This document shows positions 55,972-64,000 of a stretch of DNA of 64,000 nt, piece by piece (position 1 is the stretch's first letter; every line of letters starts with the position of its first letter). The translations under genes were made by a program, and so were the position numbers. The DNA lies in assembly GCF_011683955.1 (NCBI RefSeq), contig NZ_JAAQPI010000002.1, positions 138,157-202,156 of the forward strand. The letters run 5' to 3'. The notes under the pieces are model-generated. The model saw nothing but the letters and a program-made list of their open reading frames with translations, searched no databases and was not told the DNA's origin. The stretch is from Pseudomaricurvus alkylphenolicus. Lineage in GTDB: Bacteria; Pseudomonadota; Gammaproteobacteria; Pseudomonadales; Cellvibrionaceae.

Positions 55972-56391
55972 TTAATCTTCAACAATTTCATAGCTGTGGG
56001 TCACTTCCACACCGGCAGCTTCCATCATGATAGAGGCGGAGCAGTATTTGGTGGCCGACAGTTCCACAGCGCGTTTGACCTGATTTTCCTTGAGTGCGGT
56101 ACCTGAAACAACAAACTTTAGGTGGATTTTGGTATACACCGCTGGTACTGCATCGGCTCGTTCTGCCTCGATTTCCACCTTGCAGTCACTGACCTGCTGA
56201 CGGGATTTTTGCAGAATGCTCATGACATCAAAGGTGGAGCAGCCCCCCAGACCCAGCAGCAGCATTTCCATTGGGCGTACGCCCATGTTGCGGCCACCGT
56301 GATCTTCAGGACCGTCCATAACCACGGAATGGCCACTGCCGGACTCGCCCAGGAACATTGCGCCATCTACCCATTTCACTGTTGCCTGCAT
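55972..56391 (-). CDS. OsmC-family protein
   Basis: 139 residues from ATG 56391; the frame extends to 56529, but that part reads as an implausible hydrophobic extension. The OsmC/Ohr fold is recognised by RPMEMLLLGLGGCSTFDVMSILQKSRQQ and the second cysteine in ATKYCSASIMMEAAGVEV; the two cysteines are the peroxide-reducing pair in family members. P. aeruginosa has an OsmC-like gene (PA0653) next to vfr in the same place. Role: probably organic hydroperoxide detoxification; exact substrate unknown. Confidence 0.9.
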   Translation of the reverse strand: MQATVKWVDGAMFLGESGSGHSVVMDGPEDHGGRNMGVRPMEMLLLGLGGCSTFDVMSILQKSRQQVSDCKVEIEAERADAVPAVYTKIHLKFVVSGTALKENQVKRAVELSATKYCSASIMMEAAGVEVTHSYEIVED

Positions 56392-56632
56392 GCTGAAACC
56401 TCGTTTTTTCTCTGGGTCACTGAAATTTTGGGGGGCCAAGGTTACCACAATGTGTGTGGTCAGGGTGAATGTCACCAAAATCAACCACTTAGTCACTATC
56501 ATAGGCGACACCAGTGACGAGCGATTCACTCGCGGGATGAAGAATCGGTCACATTACTGGCCAGAACGAACAATAGACGACATAATCATCGGATAACCCT
56601 GGATATCCAATAAGAACTACGAGGAAAGATCA

Positions 56633-57268
56633 TTGGTTGCCGTGTCTTTGACCCCCCACATCAAGAACGTTGACGAATTTTTGAGTCATTGTCATCGCCG
56701 CCGCTACCCTGCCAAGAGCACTCTGATTTACGCCGGAGACAAGAGCGACTCTTTGTATTACATCATCAAGGGATCAGTGACCGTCATCATCGAAGACGAC
56801 GAAGGCCGGGAAATGATCGTGGCCTACCTGAACGATGGCGACTTCTTTGGTGAAATGGGATTGTTTGAAGAGGGCGATTGCCGCAGCGCCTGGGTCCGGG
56901 CCAAAACCGAATGTGAGGTGGGTGAAATCAGCTACACCAAGTTCCAGGAGCTGGCGGATAAGCACCCCGAATTTATGCATGCGCTCAGCGGCCAAATGGC
57001 CAAGCGCCTGCGCAACACTACTCGCAAGGTGGGCGATCTGGCATTCCTGGACGTAACAGGTCGTGTGGCTCGCACCTTGCTGGACCTGTGCAAAGAACCC
57101 GATGCCATGACACACCCGGACGGTATGCAGATTAAAATCACCCGTCAGGAGATTGGACGTATTGTCGGCTGTTCAAGAGAAATGGTTGGCCGGGTTTTGA
57201 AAACCCTGGAAGAGCAGGGATTGGTGTCCGTCAAGGGCAAGACCATGGTGGTCTTCGGGACCCGTTAA
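56633..57268 (+). CDS. vfr: Vfr/Crp cyclic-AMP receptor protein
   Basis: 211 residues with TTG start (GAGGAAAG before it), matching the start of P. aeruginosa Vfr (MVAITHTPKLK). The cAMP-binding beta-roll has [11 protein letters not shown] and CRSAWVRAK, and the C-terminal part [21 protein letters not shown] to [41 protein letters not shown] is almost identical to Vfr. It is a global transcription factor. The sequence strongly supports the pseudomonad-related affiliation. Confidence 0.97.
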   Translation: MVAVSLTPHIKNVDEFLSHCHRRRYPAKSTLIYAGDKSDSLYYIIKGSVTVIIEDDEGREMIVAYLNDGDFFGEMGLFEEGDCRSAWVRAKTECEVGEISYTKFQELADKHPEFMHALSGQMAKRLRNTTRKVGDLAFLDVTGRVARTLLDLCKEPDAMTHPDGMQIKITRQEIGRIVGCSREMVGRVLKTLEEQGLVSVKGKTMVVFGTR

Positions 57269-57293
57269 GGTCGCTCATTGAGTAATTGTTCAC

Positions 57294-57466
57294 CGTAGCA
57301 GCGCGCTCTGAGAGCCTGCCCCGCTTTGTCGGGTACCGCGAGCGGTCGCCCTCGGAGCGGGCTGCTACAAAATCAAGGCGATTCCGTAGCAGCGAGTTCA
57401 GACCACAATTCCGTAGCAGCGGGCTCCGACCGCGATAAATGTAGCAGCGGGCTCCGACCGCGATCA
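57294..57466. repeat. Cluster of REP-like units between vfr and trpC
   Basis: At least four GTAGCAGC units: GTAGCAGCGCGCTCTGAGAG (from 57297), the complementary TCGGAGCGGGCTGCTAC (to about 57368), GTAGCAGCGAGTTCAGACC (from 57388) and two GTAGCAGCGGGCTCCGACC copies (from about 57413 and 57441, 28 bp apart, the second ending at 57466). A GCCTGCCCCGC..GCGAGCGG segment pairs the first two. Arrays of this kind often mark 3' ends and transcript stability; here it separates the convergent vfr and trp transcripts. Confidence 0.75.
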
Positions 57467-57469
57467 CTG

Positions 57470-58267
57470 TCAGTTAAACATCTCCAGCAGCTTCACACCG
57501 GGATCTTCCGCCCGCATAAAGGTTTCACCCACCAAAAACGCATTGACGTTATGACCGCGCATGGCCAGCACATCGTCAAACGTGAGTATGCCGCTCTCTG
57601 TGACCACGATACGATCGTCGTCAATTTTATCCAGCAGCGCAAAGGTGTGATCCAGCGACACTTCGAACGTGTGCAAATTACGGTTATTGATGCCGATCAG
57701 TCGATTGGGCAAGCGCAGGGCCATTTCCAGCTCTTCGGCGTTATGCACCTCCACCAGCACATCCATACCCAGCTCATGAGCAAGGCTGTTCAGTGACTCC
57801 AACTGCTCGAACTCAAGTACCGCGACAATCAACAGAATGCAGTCAGCACCAATGGCGCGGGCCTCATAGATCTGGTACTCATCAACGATAAAATCCTTAC
57901 GAATCACTGGCAGCGACGAGGCACTGCGCGCCTCTTGCAGGTAGCTGTCGCTGCCTTGGAAAAAGTCCACATCCGTCAGTACCGACAAACAGGCGGCACC
58001 ACCCTTCTCATAGCTGATGGCAATCTCAGCGGGGTAAAAATCCTTGCGAATCACACCTTTGCTGGGTGACGCTTTTTTGATTTCGGCAATCACAGCCGCC
58101 TGGCCTGCCTTGATTTTGCTTTCCAGGGAGTTCACGAATCCGCGGGCGGGCGGTTGCTCGGCGGCCAGTGCTTTCAACTGTTCCAGTGAACGCTCTGCAC
58201 TGCGCTCGGCAATTTCCTCGCGCTTGCGATCAATGATTTTTTCCAGGACCGTGGGAATTTTGTTCAT
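57470..58267 (-). CDS. trpC: Indole-3-glycerol phosphate synthase
   Basis: TIM-barrel enzyme that cyclises carboxyphenylamino-deoxyribulose phosphate in tryptophan synthesis. 265 residues from ATG 58267 ([12 protein letters not shown]). Conserved elements: [61 protein letters not shown] and VTESGI. Last gene of the minus-strand trpE-trpG-trpD-trpC series. Confidence 0.96.
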   Translation of the reverse strand: MNKIPTVLEKIIDRKREEIAERSAERSLEQLKALAAEQPPARGFVNSLESKIKAGQAAVIAEIKKASPSKGVIRKDFYPAEIAISYEKGGAACLSVLTDVDFFQGSDSYLQEARSASSLPVIRKDFIVDEYQIYEARAIGADCILLIVAVLEFEQLESLNSLAHELGMDVLVEVHNAEELEMALRLPNRLIGINNRNLHTFEVSLDHTFALLDKIDDDRIVVTESGILTFDDVLAMRGHNVNAFLVGETFMRAEDPGVKLLEMFN

Positions 58268-58351
58268 AATGTTACCGGCCATGCCGGCCTCAATGTCTAA
58301 ACCTGTCTGTAAACTCGGAGAGTTGGTTACCCCTGTGTTGAGTGCCGATGC

Positions 58352-59392
58352 TTAGCCGGTCTCTTTCTGGCACAGGGTAAAAGCAGCCAACTCCGTAATT
58401 TTTTCTTTGGCCAAACCGCTGCCAATCGCGTCCTGCGCCATATCGACACCCTGCTTGAGGTCATCGGCAATACCACTGACGTAAATCGCCGCGCCAGCAT
58501 TCATGGCAATAATGTCCGCGGCCTTAACCGCTGCCTCGTTGTCACGTTTGCCCAGCGCATTTTGAATCAATTGCAGCGATTGCTCGGCACTCTCAACAAC
58601 CAGGCCTTCAATACTTCTGGTCTCGATACCAAAGTCATCGGGCGTAATGGAATAAACGCTCACCGAGCCGTTTTTCAACTCCGCCACCTGGGTGGGTGCG
58701 GCCAGGCTGATCTCATCCAGACCATCCTCAGAGCTGACCACCAGTACATGGTCACTGCCCAGCAACCCCAACACCTTGGCCAGGGGTTCACAAAGGTGGG
58801 CAGAGTAAACGCCTATCACCTGGCGCTTAACTCCCGCGGGATTGGTCAACGGCCCCAGCACATTAAATATGGTACGCATGGCCAGCGCCTTGCGAGGCCC
58901 GACGGCATGCTTCATAGCGCTGTGATGGGCCGGGGCAAACATAAAGCCCACCCCCAACTCCTCGACGCAGCGGGCGACTTGCTCGGGCGTAATATCCAGC
59001 TGCACACCAGCGGCTTCCAATACGTCGGCGGCGCCGGTTGAGCTCGATACGGAACGGTTGCCGTGCTTCGCCACTTTTACCCCGGCAGCGGCGGCCACAA
59101 AGGTAGAGGCGGTGGAGACGTTGAAAAGGTTGGCACCGTCACCGCCGGTACCCACCAGATCGATCAGATTCTCCGCCTCAACCTCCACCGGCGTTGCCAG
59201 CTCTCGCATAACCCGGGCGGCACCGGCAATTTCTTCGATGGTCTCGCCCTTCATTCGCAGGGCCACCAGGAAACCGGCGATTTGTTCCGGGCTGGCAACA
59301 CCCGTCATCACCTGGCGCATGACATCTACCATTTGCTCCTGGGTCAGGTTCTGGCGTTCCACCAGGGTTTCCAGTGCTTGTTTTATGTCCAT
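58352..59392 (-). CDS. trpD: Anthranilate phosphoribosyltransferase
   Basis: 346 residues. Transfers phosphoribosyl to anthranilate. The PRPP-binding loop [19 protein letters not shown] and [21 protein letters not shown] are present, as is [14 protein letters not shown]. It lies 84 bp upstream of trpC and 59 bp after trpG. Anthranilate could also come from kynureninase, encoded 9 kb away, giving a possible salvage link. Confidence 0.96.
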   Translation of the reverse strand: MDIKQALETLVERQNLTQEQMVDVMRQVMTGVASPEQIAGFLVALRMKGETIEEIAGAARVMRELATPVEVEAENLIDLVGTGGDGANLFNVSTASTFVAAAAGVKVAKHGNRSVSSSTGAADVLEAAGVQLDITPEQVARCVEELGVGFMFAPAHHSAMKHAVGPRKALAMRTIFNVLGPLTNPAGVKRQVIGVYSAHLCEPLAKVLGLLGSDHVLVVSSEDGLDEISLAAPTQVAELKNGSVSVYSITPDDFGIETRSIEGLVVESAEQSLQLIQNALGKRDNEAAVKAADIIAMNAGAAIYVSGIADDLKQGVDMAQDAIGSGLAKEKITELAAFTLCQKETG

Positions 59393-59451
59393 AGTGTCTG
59401 CTCTGCTCTCGTTGTCTTAGCTATGCCGTTATCTCAGATCAGTGAACTGTC

Positions 59452-60030
59452 TCAGGCTTCCAGGAAGTTACGCAGCAGATCGTGACCATGCTCGGTCAAA
59501 ATCGACTCCGGGTGAAACTGCACCCCTTCCACCGCCAGTTCGCGATGACGCACACCCATAATTTCATCCATTTCGCCGTCTTCGGTCTGAGTCCAGGCCG
59601 TAATCTCCAGGCAGTCGGGCAGGCTCTCTTTTTCAATTACCAAGGAGTGGTAGCGGGTGGCTCGATAGGGATTGGTTAACCCTTTGAAGACGCCGGTATC
59701 CGCGTGAAAGATCGGAGAGGTCTTACCGTGCATTACCTGCCTGGCACGCACCACCTTGCCACCAAAAGCCTGACCGATACTCTGATGCCCCAGGCAAATA
59801 CCCAGCAGCGGGATACGGCCGGAAAAGGTCTCAATGGCAGAGACCGAAATACCTGCCTCATTGGGCGTACAGGGGCCAGGGGAAATCACGATTTTTTCAG
59901 GCGCCATGGCTTCAATATCGGCAATGGTGATTTGGTCATTGCGCACAACCTTAACGTCGGCCTTAAGTTCGCCCAGATACTGAACAACGTTGTAAGTGAA
60001 GGAGTCGTAGTTATCAATCATCAGAATCAT
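59452..60030 (-). CDS. trpG: Anthranilate synthase component II
   Basis: 192-residue class-I glutamine amidotransferase that supplies ammonia to TrpE. The catalytic triad is visible: nucleophile Cys in [17 protein letters not shown], and His and Glu in [32 protein letters not shown] is the typical start. It may also serve aminodeoxychorismate synthesis as PabA. It follows trpE by 12 bp. Confidence 0.95.
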   Translation of the reverse strand: MILMIDNYDSFTYNVVQYLGELKADVKVVRNDQITIADIEAMAPEKIVISPGPCTPNEAGISVSAIETFSGRIPLLGICLGHQSIGQAFGGKVVRARQVMHGKTSPIFHADTGVFKGLTNPYRATRYHSLVIEKESLPDCLEITAWTQTEDGEMDEIMGVRHRELAVEGVQFHPESILTEHGHDLLRNFLEA

Positions 60031-60042
60031 TGCCGTATCCCC

Positions 60043-61524
60043 TTACAACACCATATCCACTGCGCGGAATATCGCGCGGGCTTTGTTCATGGTTTCTTTC
60101 CACTCCAGCGCCGGCACCGAGTCGGCGACCACCCCGGCGCCCGCCTGCACATAGAGCCGATTGTCCTTGATCACTGCGGTGCGAATGGCAATGGCGGTAT
60201 CCATGTTGCCGTTCCAGGACAGGTAACCGACCGCGCCTCCGTAGATTCCGCGTTTTTCGCTCTCCAGCTCGTCAATGATTTCCATGGCCCGGATTTTTGG
60301 GGCGCCGGATAAGGTGCCGGCAGGCAGTGCCGCACGCAGCACGTCCATGGCAGTGAGTTCCGGCCGCACCTGGCCGGTGACATTGGAGGTGATATGCATA
60401 ACGTGGGAATAGCGCTCGACCACCATCTTATCCGTCAGCCTGACGCTGCCCACCTCCGCCACCCGGCCGCAGTCATTACGACCCAGATCGATCAGCATCA
60501 AGTGTTCGGCAATTTCTTTCGGATCGTTCACCAGATCCTGTTCCAGGGCCAGGTCTTCTGCCTCAGTGTGGCCGCGACGGCGGGTACCGGCAATCGGCCT
60601 GACCGTCACCTGACCATCCTCCAGGCGGGCCAGAATCTCGGGGCTGGAACCCACCACATGGTGGTCGCCGAGATCCAGGAAGTACATATAGGGCGAGGGG
60701 TTAAGACTGCGCAGTGCACGGTAGAGATTCAGCGGTTCGGCTTCAAAGGGAATGGAGAGACGCTGGGAAATCACCACCTGCATGGTGTCTCCGGCCAGTA
60801 CATAGTCCTTAATACGGTCTACGGTGTCTTTAAAGTTGTCTTCGCCAAAACTGGAGTTGAACTGCTCCTCACGGGCGCTTTCGCCACTGAGCTTCATCTC
60901 GGCGGTGGCGGGCGTTTGCCCCCGCAGGCGCGCTTCCAGCTGATCGAGGCGATCGCAGGCCGCCTGATAGGCGTTTTCCTCTGTCGGGTCAGCGTGCACC
61001 AGCAGCACCAGTCGACCGGCGAGATTGTCAAACACCAACACCTCATCCGAGACCATTAACAGTATGTCCGGTGTGCCGATGGTATCCTGGTTTTGAGTGG
61101 CCTTGAGCTTGGGCTCCACATAGCGCACGCAGTCGTAGCCAAAATACCCCACCAGGCCGCCATTAAAGCCGGGCAGACCCTCCAGCTCTGGCACCTTGAA
61201 GCGCTGCTGGAATTGCTCCACAAAGGTCAGCGGGTCCTCGCAGGTCAACTCCTCAACGATGGCACCGTCGGTTTCGATCACCACATGATCACCATTGGCC
61301 TTGAGTACGGTGCGGGCGGGCAGACCGAGCATGGAGTAACGCCCCCACTTCTCGCCACCCTGGACGGATTCAAACAGGTAGGAATAGCGGCCCTGGGCCA
61401 GTTTCAGGTAGCTGGAAAGTGGCGTATCCAGGTCCGCCAATACTTCCCGCACCAGCGGGATGCGGTTATAGCCCTCACGGGCCAGCTGGTCAAATTGCTT
61501 TGACGACAGTTGTTCTGAAGACAT
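60043..61524 (-). CDS. trpE: Anthranilate synthase component I
   Basis: 493 residues. Converts chorismate to anthranilate. The feedback-binding region [20 protein letters not shown] and the chorismate-binding domain ([52 protein letters not shown], split by the usual motifs, and [15 protein letters not shown]) are complete. First of the trpEGDC series, which in P. aeruginosa is split between two loci. No convincing leader-peptide attenuator was found upstream. Confidence 0.96.
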   Translation of the reverse strand: MSSEQLSSKQFDQLAREGYNRIPLVREVLADLDTPLSSYLKLAQGRYSYLFESVQGGEKWGRYSMLGLPARTVLKANGDHVVIETDGAIVEELTCEDPLTFVEQFQQRFKVPELEGLPGFNGGLVGYFGYDCVRYVEPKLKATQNQDTIGTPDILLMVSDEVLVFDNLAGRLVLLVHADPTEENAYQAACDRLDQLEARLRGQTPATAEMKLSGESAREEQFNSSFGEDNFKDTVDRIKDYVLAGDTMQVVISQRLSIPFEAEPLNLYRALRSLNPSPYMYFLDLGDHHVVGSSPEILARLEDGQVTVRPIAGTRRRGHTEAEDLALEQDLVNDPKEIAEHLMLIDLGRNDCGRVAEVGSVRLTDKMVVERYSHVMHITSNVTGQVRPELTAMDVLRAALPAGTLSGAPKIRAMEIIDELESEKRGIYGGAVGYLSWNGNMDTAIAIRTAVIKDNRLYVQAGAGVVADSVPALEWKETMNKARAIFRAVDMVL

Positions 61525-61890
61525 GAAAGGTCCTTGCGTGATTGCGTCTTAAAGTCTGTACCGAGTGTTAGGTGCAACGCTTTTGTGCAGGCGTTGGCTG
61601 GCAGATAAGTGAGCCGGGCTCACGGAGAACTCAAGGACGCCATCGCCCTGAGATTGTTGAGGGCACCACCGGGGTGACTGAGAGACAAATGTTCACGAAA
61701 TTACCTAATCGTTGCCGTTCACGCTATGAATCAGGATTAAAAACAGGCGCTAGTTTATCCGCTCGCCGGTTGAGTGTACAGCGACGAGATATCAAACGAG
61801 CTTGGGAGTGCCGGGCAGATCATGTCACAATCCCCGGCAATCGTGGTGTAGCGCCATTCCGACCGCCATTTTAGTACAAGGAGATCGACC
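61525..61890. other. Intergenic region between trpE and the Dabb gene
   Basis: Divergent promoter region of about 366 bp. No gene is seen. I looked on the minus strand for a tryptophan-rich leader peptide and found none. No clear promoter hexamers at good spacing could be named with confidence. Confidence 0.4.
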
Positions 61891-62262
61891 ATGTCCCTTT
61901 TGCGCTTAAACCGGTATTTGCTGGCCCTGAGCCTCGTAATAGCCAGCTTCGGACTACAGGCCGGCACCATTTCTCATATTGTGATGGTGTGGTTGAAGCC
62001 GGAAGTGACCGAGGCCCAGGCTCGCGAGATCATGGAGGCTACAAAGATGCTGGGGCAGATCCCCGGGGTCAGTGGTCTGCGGGTGGGCAAGGCCGTGCCC
62101 AGTGAACGTGCCGTGGTGGACGACAGCTTCAGCTTTGGCATCACCATGGACTTTACCGGGCCGGAAATGATGGATGACTACCTGAAGCACCCGGTCCACG
62201 TGGAGTACCTGGACAAGTACATCAAGGGCAAGGCGGCCAGGATCCTGATTTACGATTTCTAG
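61891..62262 (+). CDS. Exported Dabb-domain protein
   Basis: 123 residues with AAGGAG before ATG. Signal peptide (MSLLRLNRYLLALSLVIASFGLQAG), then a stress-responsive dimeric alpha/beta-barrel domain: ISHIVMVWLKPEV, a helix and IPGVSGLRVGKAVPSERAVVDDSFSFGITMDFTGPEMMDDYLKHPVHVEYLDKYI in split motifs. Homologues form dimers of unknown function; export is unusual for the family but does occur. Converges with gph, five bases apart. Confidence 0.85.
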   Translation: MSLLRLNRYLLALSLVIASFGLQAGTISHIVMVWLKPEVTEAQAREIMEATKMLGQIPGVSGLRVGKAVPSERAVVDDSFSFGITMDFTGPEMMDDYLKHPVHVEYLDKYIKGKAARILIYDF

Positions 62263-62267
62263 CAGGG

Positions 62268-62996
62268 CTATGACTTTAGCTGGGCAAACCAGGTATCGAG
62301 GTTGTCGCAGACCCAGTCGGGTTGCTCCTCCTCAACAGGACGACCGTGGTTGTAGCCATAGGTTACCGCCAGGCAGGGCACCCCGGCCGCGCGAGCCGCG
62401 CGAATATCACTGCTGGAGTCACCCACCATCAGCGTGCGCTCAGGCGATACTCCGGCCTGCTCGATCAACTTCAGCAGTGGCGCCGGATCCGGCTTCTTCT
62501 CGGGCAGACAGTCCCCGCCCAGCCAGTTGTGGAAAAACTCACCAATACCGGAGTGCTGCAACACGTAGGGAACAAACTGGCTCGGCTTGTTGGTGGCAAC
62601 GCCCATGGCAACCCCGGACCGGGTCAGGCGCTGTAAAGCCTCTATGACTCCCGCATAGAGTGCCGTTTTCTGACCGCTGAGCGCACCGTAATGACGCAAA
62701 AAGCTTTGCAATGCCGTCTGGTGCCGCGCTGAATCCACCTCAACGTCATCCACACCAAGCTCATCGGCACCCCCACTCCAGGCCAATGCCCGCCGCACCA
62801 AAACCGAAGCGCCATTACCCACCCAGAGCCTGACCCGTTCAATGCCCGCCGGTGGACAATCCAGCTCGGTCAGTAACTCATCAATGGCGGCTGCCAGGTC
62901 AGGCACACTGTCAACCAGCGTGCCATCGAGATCAAATATCACCAGCTCAGGCAGAGACTGGGGTAATGGACGTAACTGTGGGTTGTTCAACGGCAA
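62268..62996 (-). CDS. gph: Phosphoglycolate phosphatase
   Basis: 242-residue HAD-family hydrolase that removes 2-phosphoglycolate, a by-product of DNA repair and oxygenase activity. HAD motifs: LVIFDLDGTLVDS (nucleophile Asp), MGVATNKPSQF, KKPDPAPLL and LMVGDSSSDIRAARAAG. The start is TTG, with GGGG 10 bases before; no ATG is available before motif I. It follows rpe by 25 bp on the same strand, and trpE is beyond a single inserted gene, the order known from Pseudomonas. Confidence 0.93.
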   Translation of the reverse strand: MPLNNPQLRPLPQSLPELVIFDLDGTLVDSVPDLAAAIDELLTELDCPPAGIERVRLWVGNGASVLVRRALAWSGGADELGVDDVEVDSARHQTALQSFLRHYGALSGQKTALYAGVIEALQRLTRSGVAMGVATNKPSQFVPYVLQHSGIGEFFHNWLGGDCLPEKKPDPAPLLKLIEQAGVSPERTLMVGDSSSDIRAARAAGVPCLAVTYGYNHGRPVEEEQPDWVCDNLDTWFAQLKS

Positions 62997-63021
62997 ATCG
63001 TCGGCCCCGCGTATTGAGAAT

Positions 63022-63693
63022 TCAGACTAGAGCCAGCTGCTCACGCATGGCTGCAACGGCCGCGGCATAGTCTTCCTTGCCGTAGATAGCTGATCCCGCA
63101 ACAAAGGTATCAGCCCCCGCACGCGCAATTTCCAGAATATTGTCCGCAGTGACGCCGCCGTCAATCTCCAGACGGATAGGCTTTTCCAAAGCGTCAATCG
63201 CCGCGCGCGCCTCACGCAGCTTTTCAAGGGTATAGGGAATGAACTTCTGGCCGCCAAAGCCGGGGTTCACAGACATCAACAGCAACATATCCAGTTGCGG
63301 CAATACGTGTTTGACGGTTTCAAGCGGTGTGGCCGGATTCAGTACCAGCCCGGCCTCACAGCCAGCCTGCTTGATCAGCTGCAGGGAGCGATCCACATGG
63401 CGGGAAGCCTCTGGGTGAAAGGTGATAATGCTGGCGCCGGCGTCGGCAAACTGACCAATCAGGTCGTCGACGGGTTCTACCATCAGGTGTACATCAATCG
63501 GGGCGGTAATACCGTAATTGCGCAGCGCTTTACAGACCATGGGACCAATGGTCAGATTGGGGACATAGTGGTTGTCCATCACATCGAAGTGCACGATATC
63601 AGCGCCGGCATTGAGCACGGCCTCAACTTCTTCTCCCAATCTGGCGAAGTCTGCCGCTAATATAGAGGGAGCGATTTTAAAATCCTGTTGCAT
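63022..63693 (-). CDS. rpe: Ribulose-phosphate 3-epimerase
   Basis: 223-residue TIM-barrel epimerase of the pentose phosphate pathway. Conserved: [34 protein letters not shown] (metal His/Asp), [27 protein letters not shown] and [10 protein letters not shown]. The operon with gph and (beyond) trpE is common in gammaproteobacteria. Confidence 0.96.
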   Translation of the reverse strand: MQQDFKIAPSILAADFARLGEEVEAVLNAGADIVHFDVMDNHYVPNLTIGPMVCKALRNYGITAPIDVHLMVEPVDDLIGQFADAGASIITFHPEASRHVDRSLQLIKQAGCEAGLVLNPATPLETVKHVLPQLDMLLLMSVNPGFGGQKFIPYTLEKLREARAAIDALEKPIRLEIDGGVTADNILEIARAGADTFVAGSAIYGKEDYAAAVAAMREQLALV

Positions 63694-63734
63694 AGAACAC
63701 CTGTGGTCTGGAAACGCGGTGAAAATAACCGGTT

Positions 63735-64000
63735 ATGTCAAAAACTCAATCTGAACTCACTGAAAGCCACCCGTGGCGGTGGCTGGCGCATTGTACTGAA
63801 TTATTTGCCCTGCTCCCACAGGCATTTGGCGGTCTGTGGGCCAATCTGCCCCGAATCAGCCATGTTGCCCTGTGGTGGGTGCTTGCCCTGGGATATGGCG
63901 CCCAGGCACAGGAGCCATCCCCCGAGGACACATCGCAGGCAGAATCCGCCAAGGAAGCCGTTGCTGAACCCAAGGAACCGGAAGAACCACCTCTGTATCA
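63735..64000 (+). CDS. Start of an unidentified membrane or exported protein (truncated by window edge)
   Basis: An open frame of 88 codons running off the right edge. It begins MSKTQSELTESHPWRWLAH, has a hydrophobic segment (ISHVALWWVLALGYGAQAQ) that may be a late signal peptide or anchor, then a Pro/Glu/Ala-rich stretch (EPSPEDTSQAESAKEAVAEP). It is divergent from rpe, 42 bp away. There is too little sequence to assign a family; proteins with such acidic, proline-rich starts are often secreted hydrolases or envelope proteins. Confidence 0.6.
   Translation, partial: MSKTQSELTESHPWRWLAHCTELFALLPQAFGGLWANLPRISHVALWWVLALGYGAQAQEPSPEDTSQAESAKEAVAEPKEPEEPPLY

Noticed and set aside
61525-61700. 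Tryptophan leader peptide and attenuator before trpE
   Set aside because: No short minus-strand frame with adjacent Trp codons and no clear terminator/antiterminator pair was found.

Overview
The window looks like a chromosomal segment of a free-living, probably marine, gammaproteobacterium of the Pseudomonadales/Cellvibrionales group. Two blocks of housekeeping genes support this. The left edge, prmA - DUF3426 gene - dusB - fis - purH - purD - retS-like kinase, follows the order I know from Pseudomonas aeruginosa (PA4850 to PA4856). The right part carries an unmistakable Vfr/Crp with an OsmC-like gene, trpC, trpD and trpG beside it, plus trpE, gph and rpe, all of which recall the Pseudomonas arrangement. 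TonB-dependent receptors, a sodium-coupled symporter and a large NAD-glutamate dehydrogenase fit a marine heterotroph. The assignment rests on remembered gene order and protein similarity only.

Layout. 1-7 kb: translation and purine housekeeping. 7.1-9.1 kb: a membrane hybrid sensor kinase at the retS position that has lost its phospho-accepting histidine. 9.1-28.6 kb: an apparent gamma-glutamyl/glutamate utilisation region with two gamma-glutamyltransferases, an M14 carboxypeptidase, a 1018-residue TonB receptor, a hybrid kinase joined to a solute-binding protein, an ArcA/TorR-like response regulator, NAD-glutamate dehydrogenase and the GltS glutamate symporter. GTTAA-N6-GTTAA-type direct repeats (11-bp period) lie upstream of most of these genes. 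29-32.6 kb: an SPFH membrane protein with a ribbon-helix-helix partner, a Ycf46-like AAA ATPase and coq7.

32.7-51.8 kb: a kynurenine / 3-hydroxyanthranilate catabolic region. It holds a six-gene operon from 3-hydroxyanthranilate dioxygenase to 2-oxopentenoate hydratase, an alginate-export-type porin, a LysR regulator, a TonB receptor, a sodium symporter, kynureninase and a large LVIVD-repeat lipoprotein. Four promoters share a 45-bp composite motif with fixed spacing (AAAAATAA, 13 nt, then a 24-bp dyad with ATA/TAT arms). They are best read as one LysR regulon. An apparently more AT-rich stretch (40.5-44.1 kb: SDR oxidoreductase, two tiny ORFs, hipBA toxin-antitoxin, a palindromic repeat) interrupts it. 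52-57 kb: an orphan PAS sensor kinase, a DUF3422 protein, OsmC-like protein and Vfr. 57.5-64 kb: trpEGDC, a Dabb protein, gph, rpe and the start of an unidentified secreted or membrane protein.

The cooperation I infer: in the first region gamma-glutamyl peptides enter the periplasm, GGTs release glutamate, GltS imports it and the dehydrogenase makes 2-oxoglutarate, under a two-component system. In the second, kynurenine-type compounds are imported, cleaved by kynureninase and funnelled through aminomuconate to central metabolism under LysR control. No CRISPR array, tRNA, rRNA, phage or IS transposase was seen. Three families of palindromic repeats (GTAGG..GGATTAG elements, a 145-bp inverted-repeat element and REP-like GTAGCAGC units) sit between genes.
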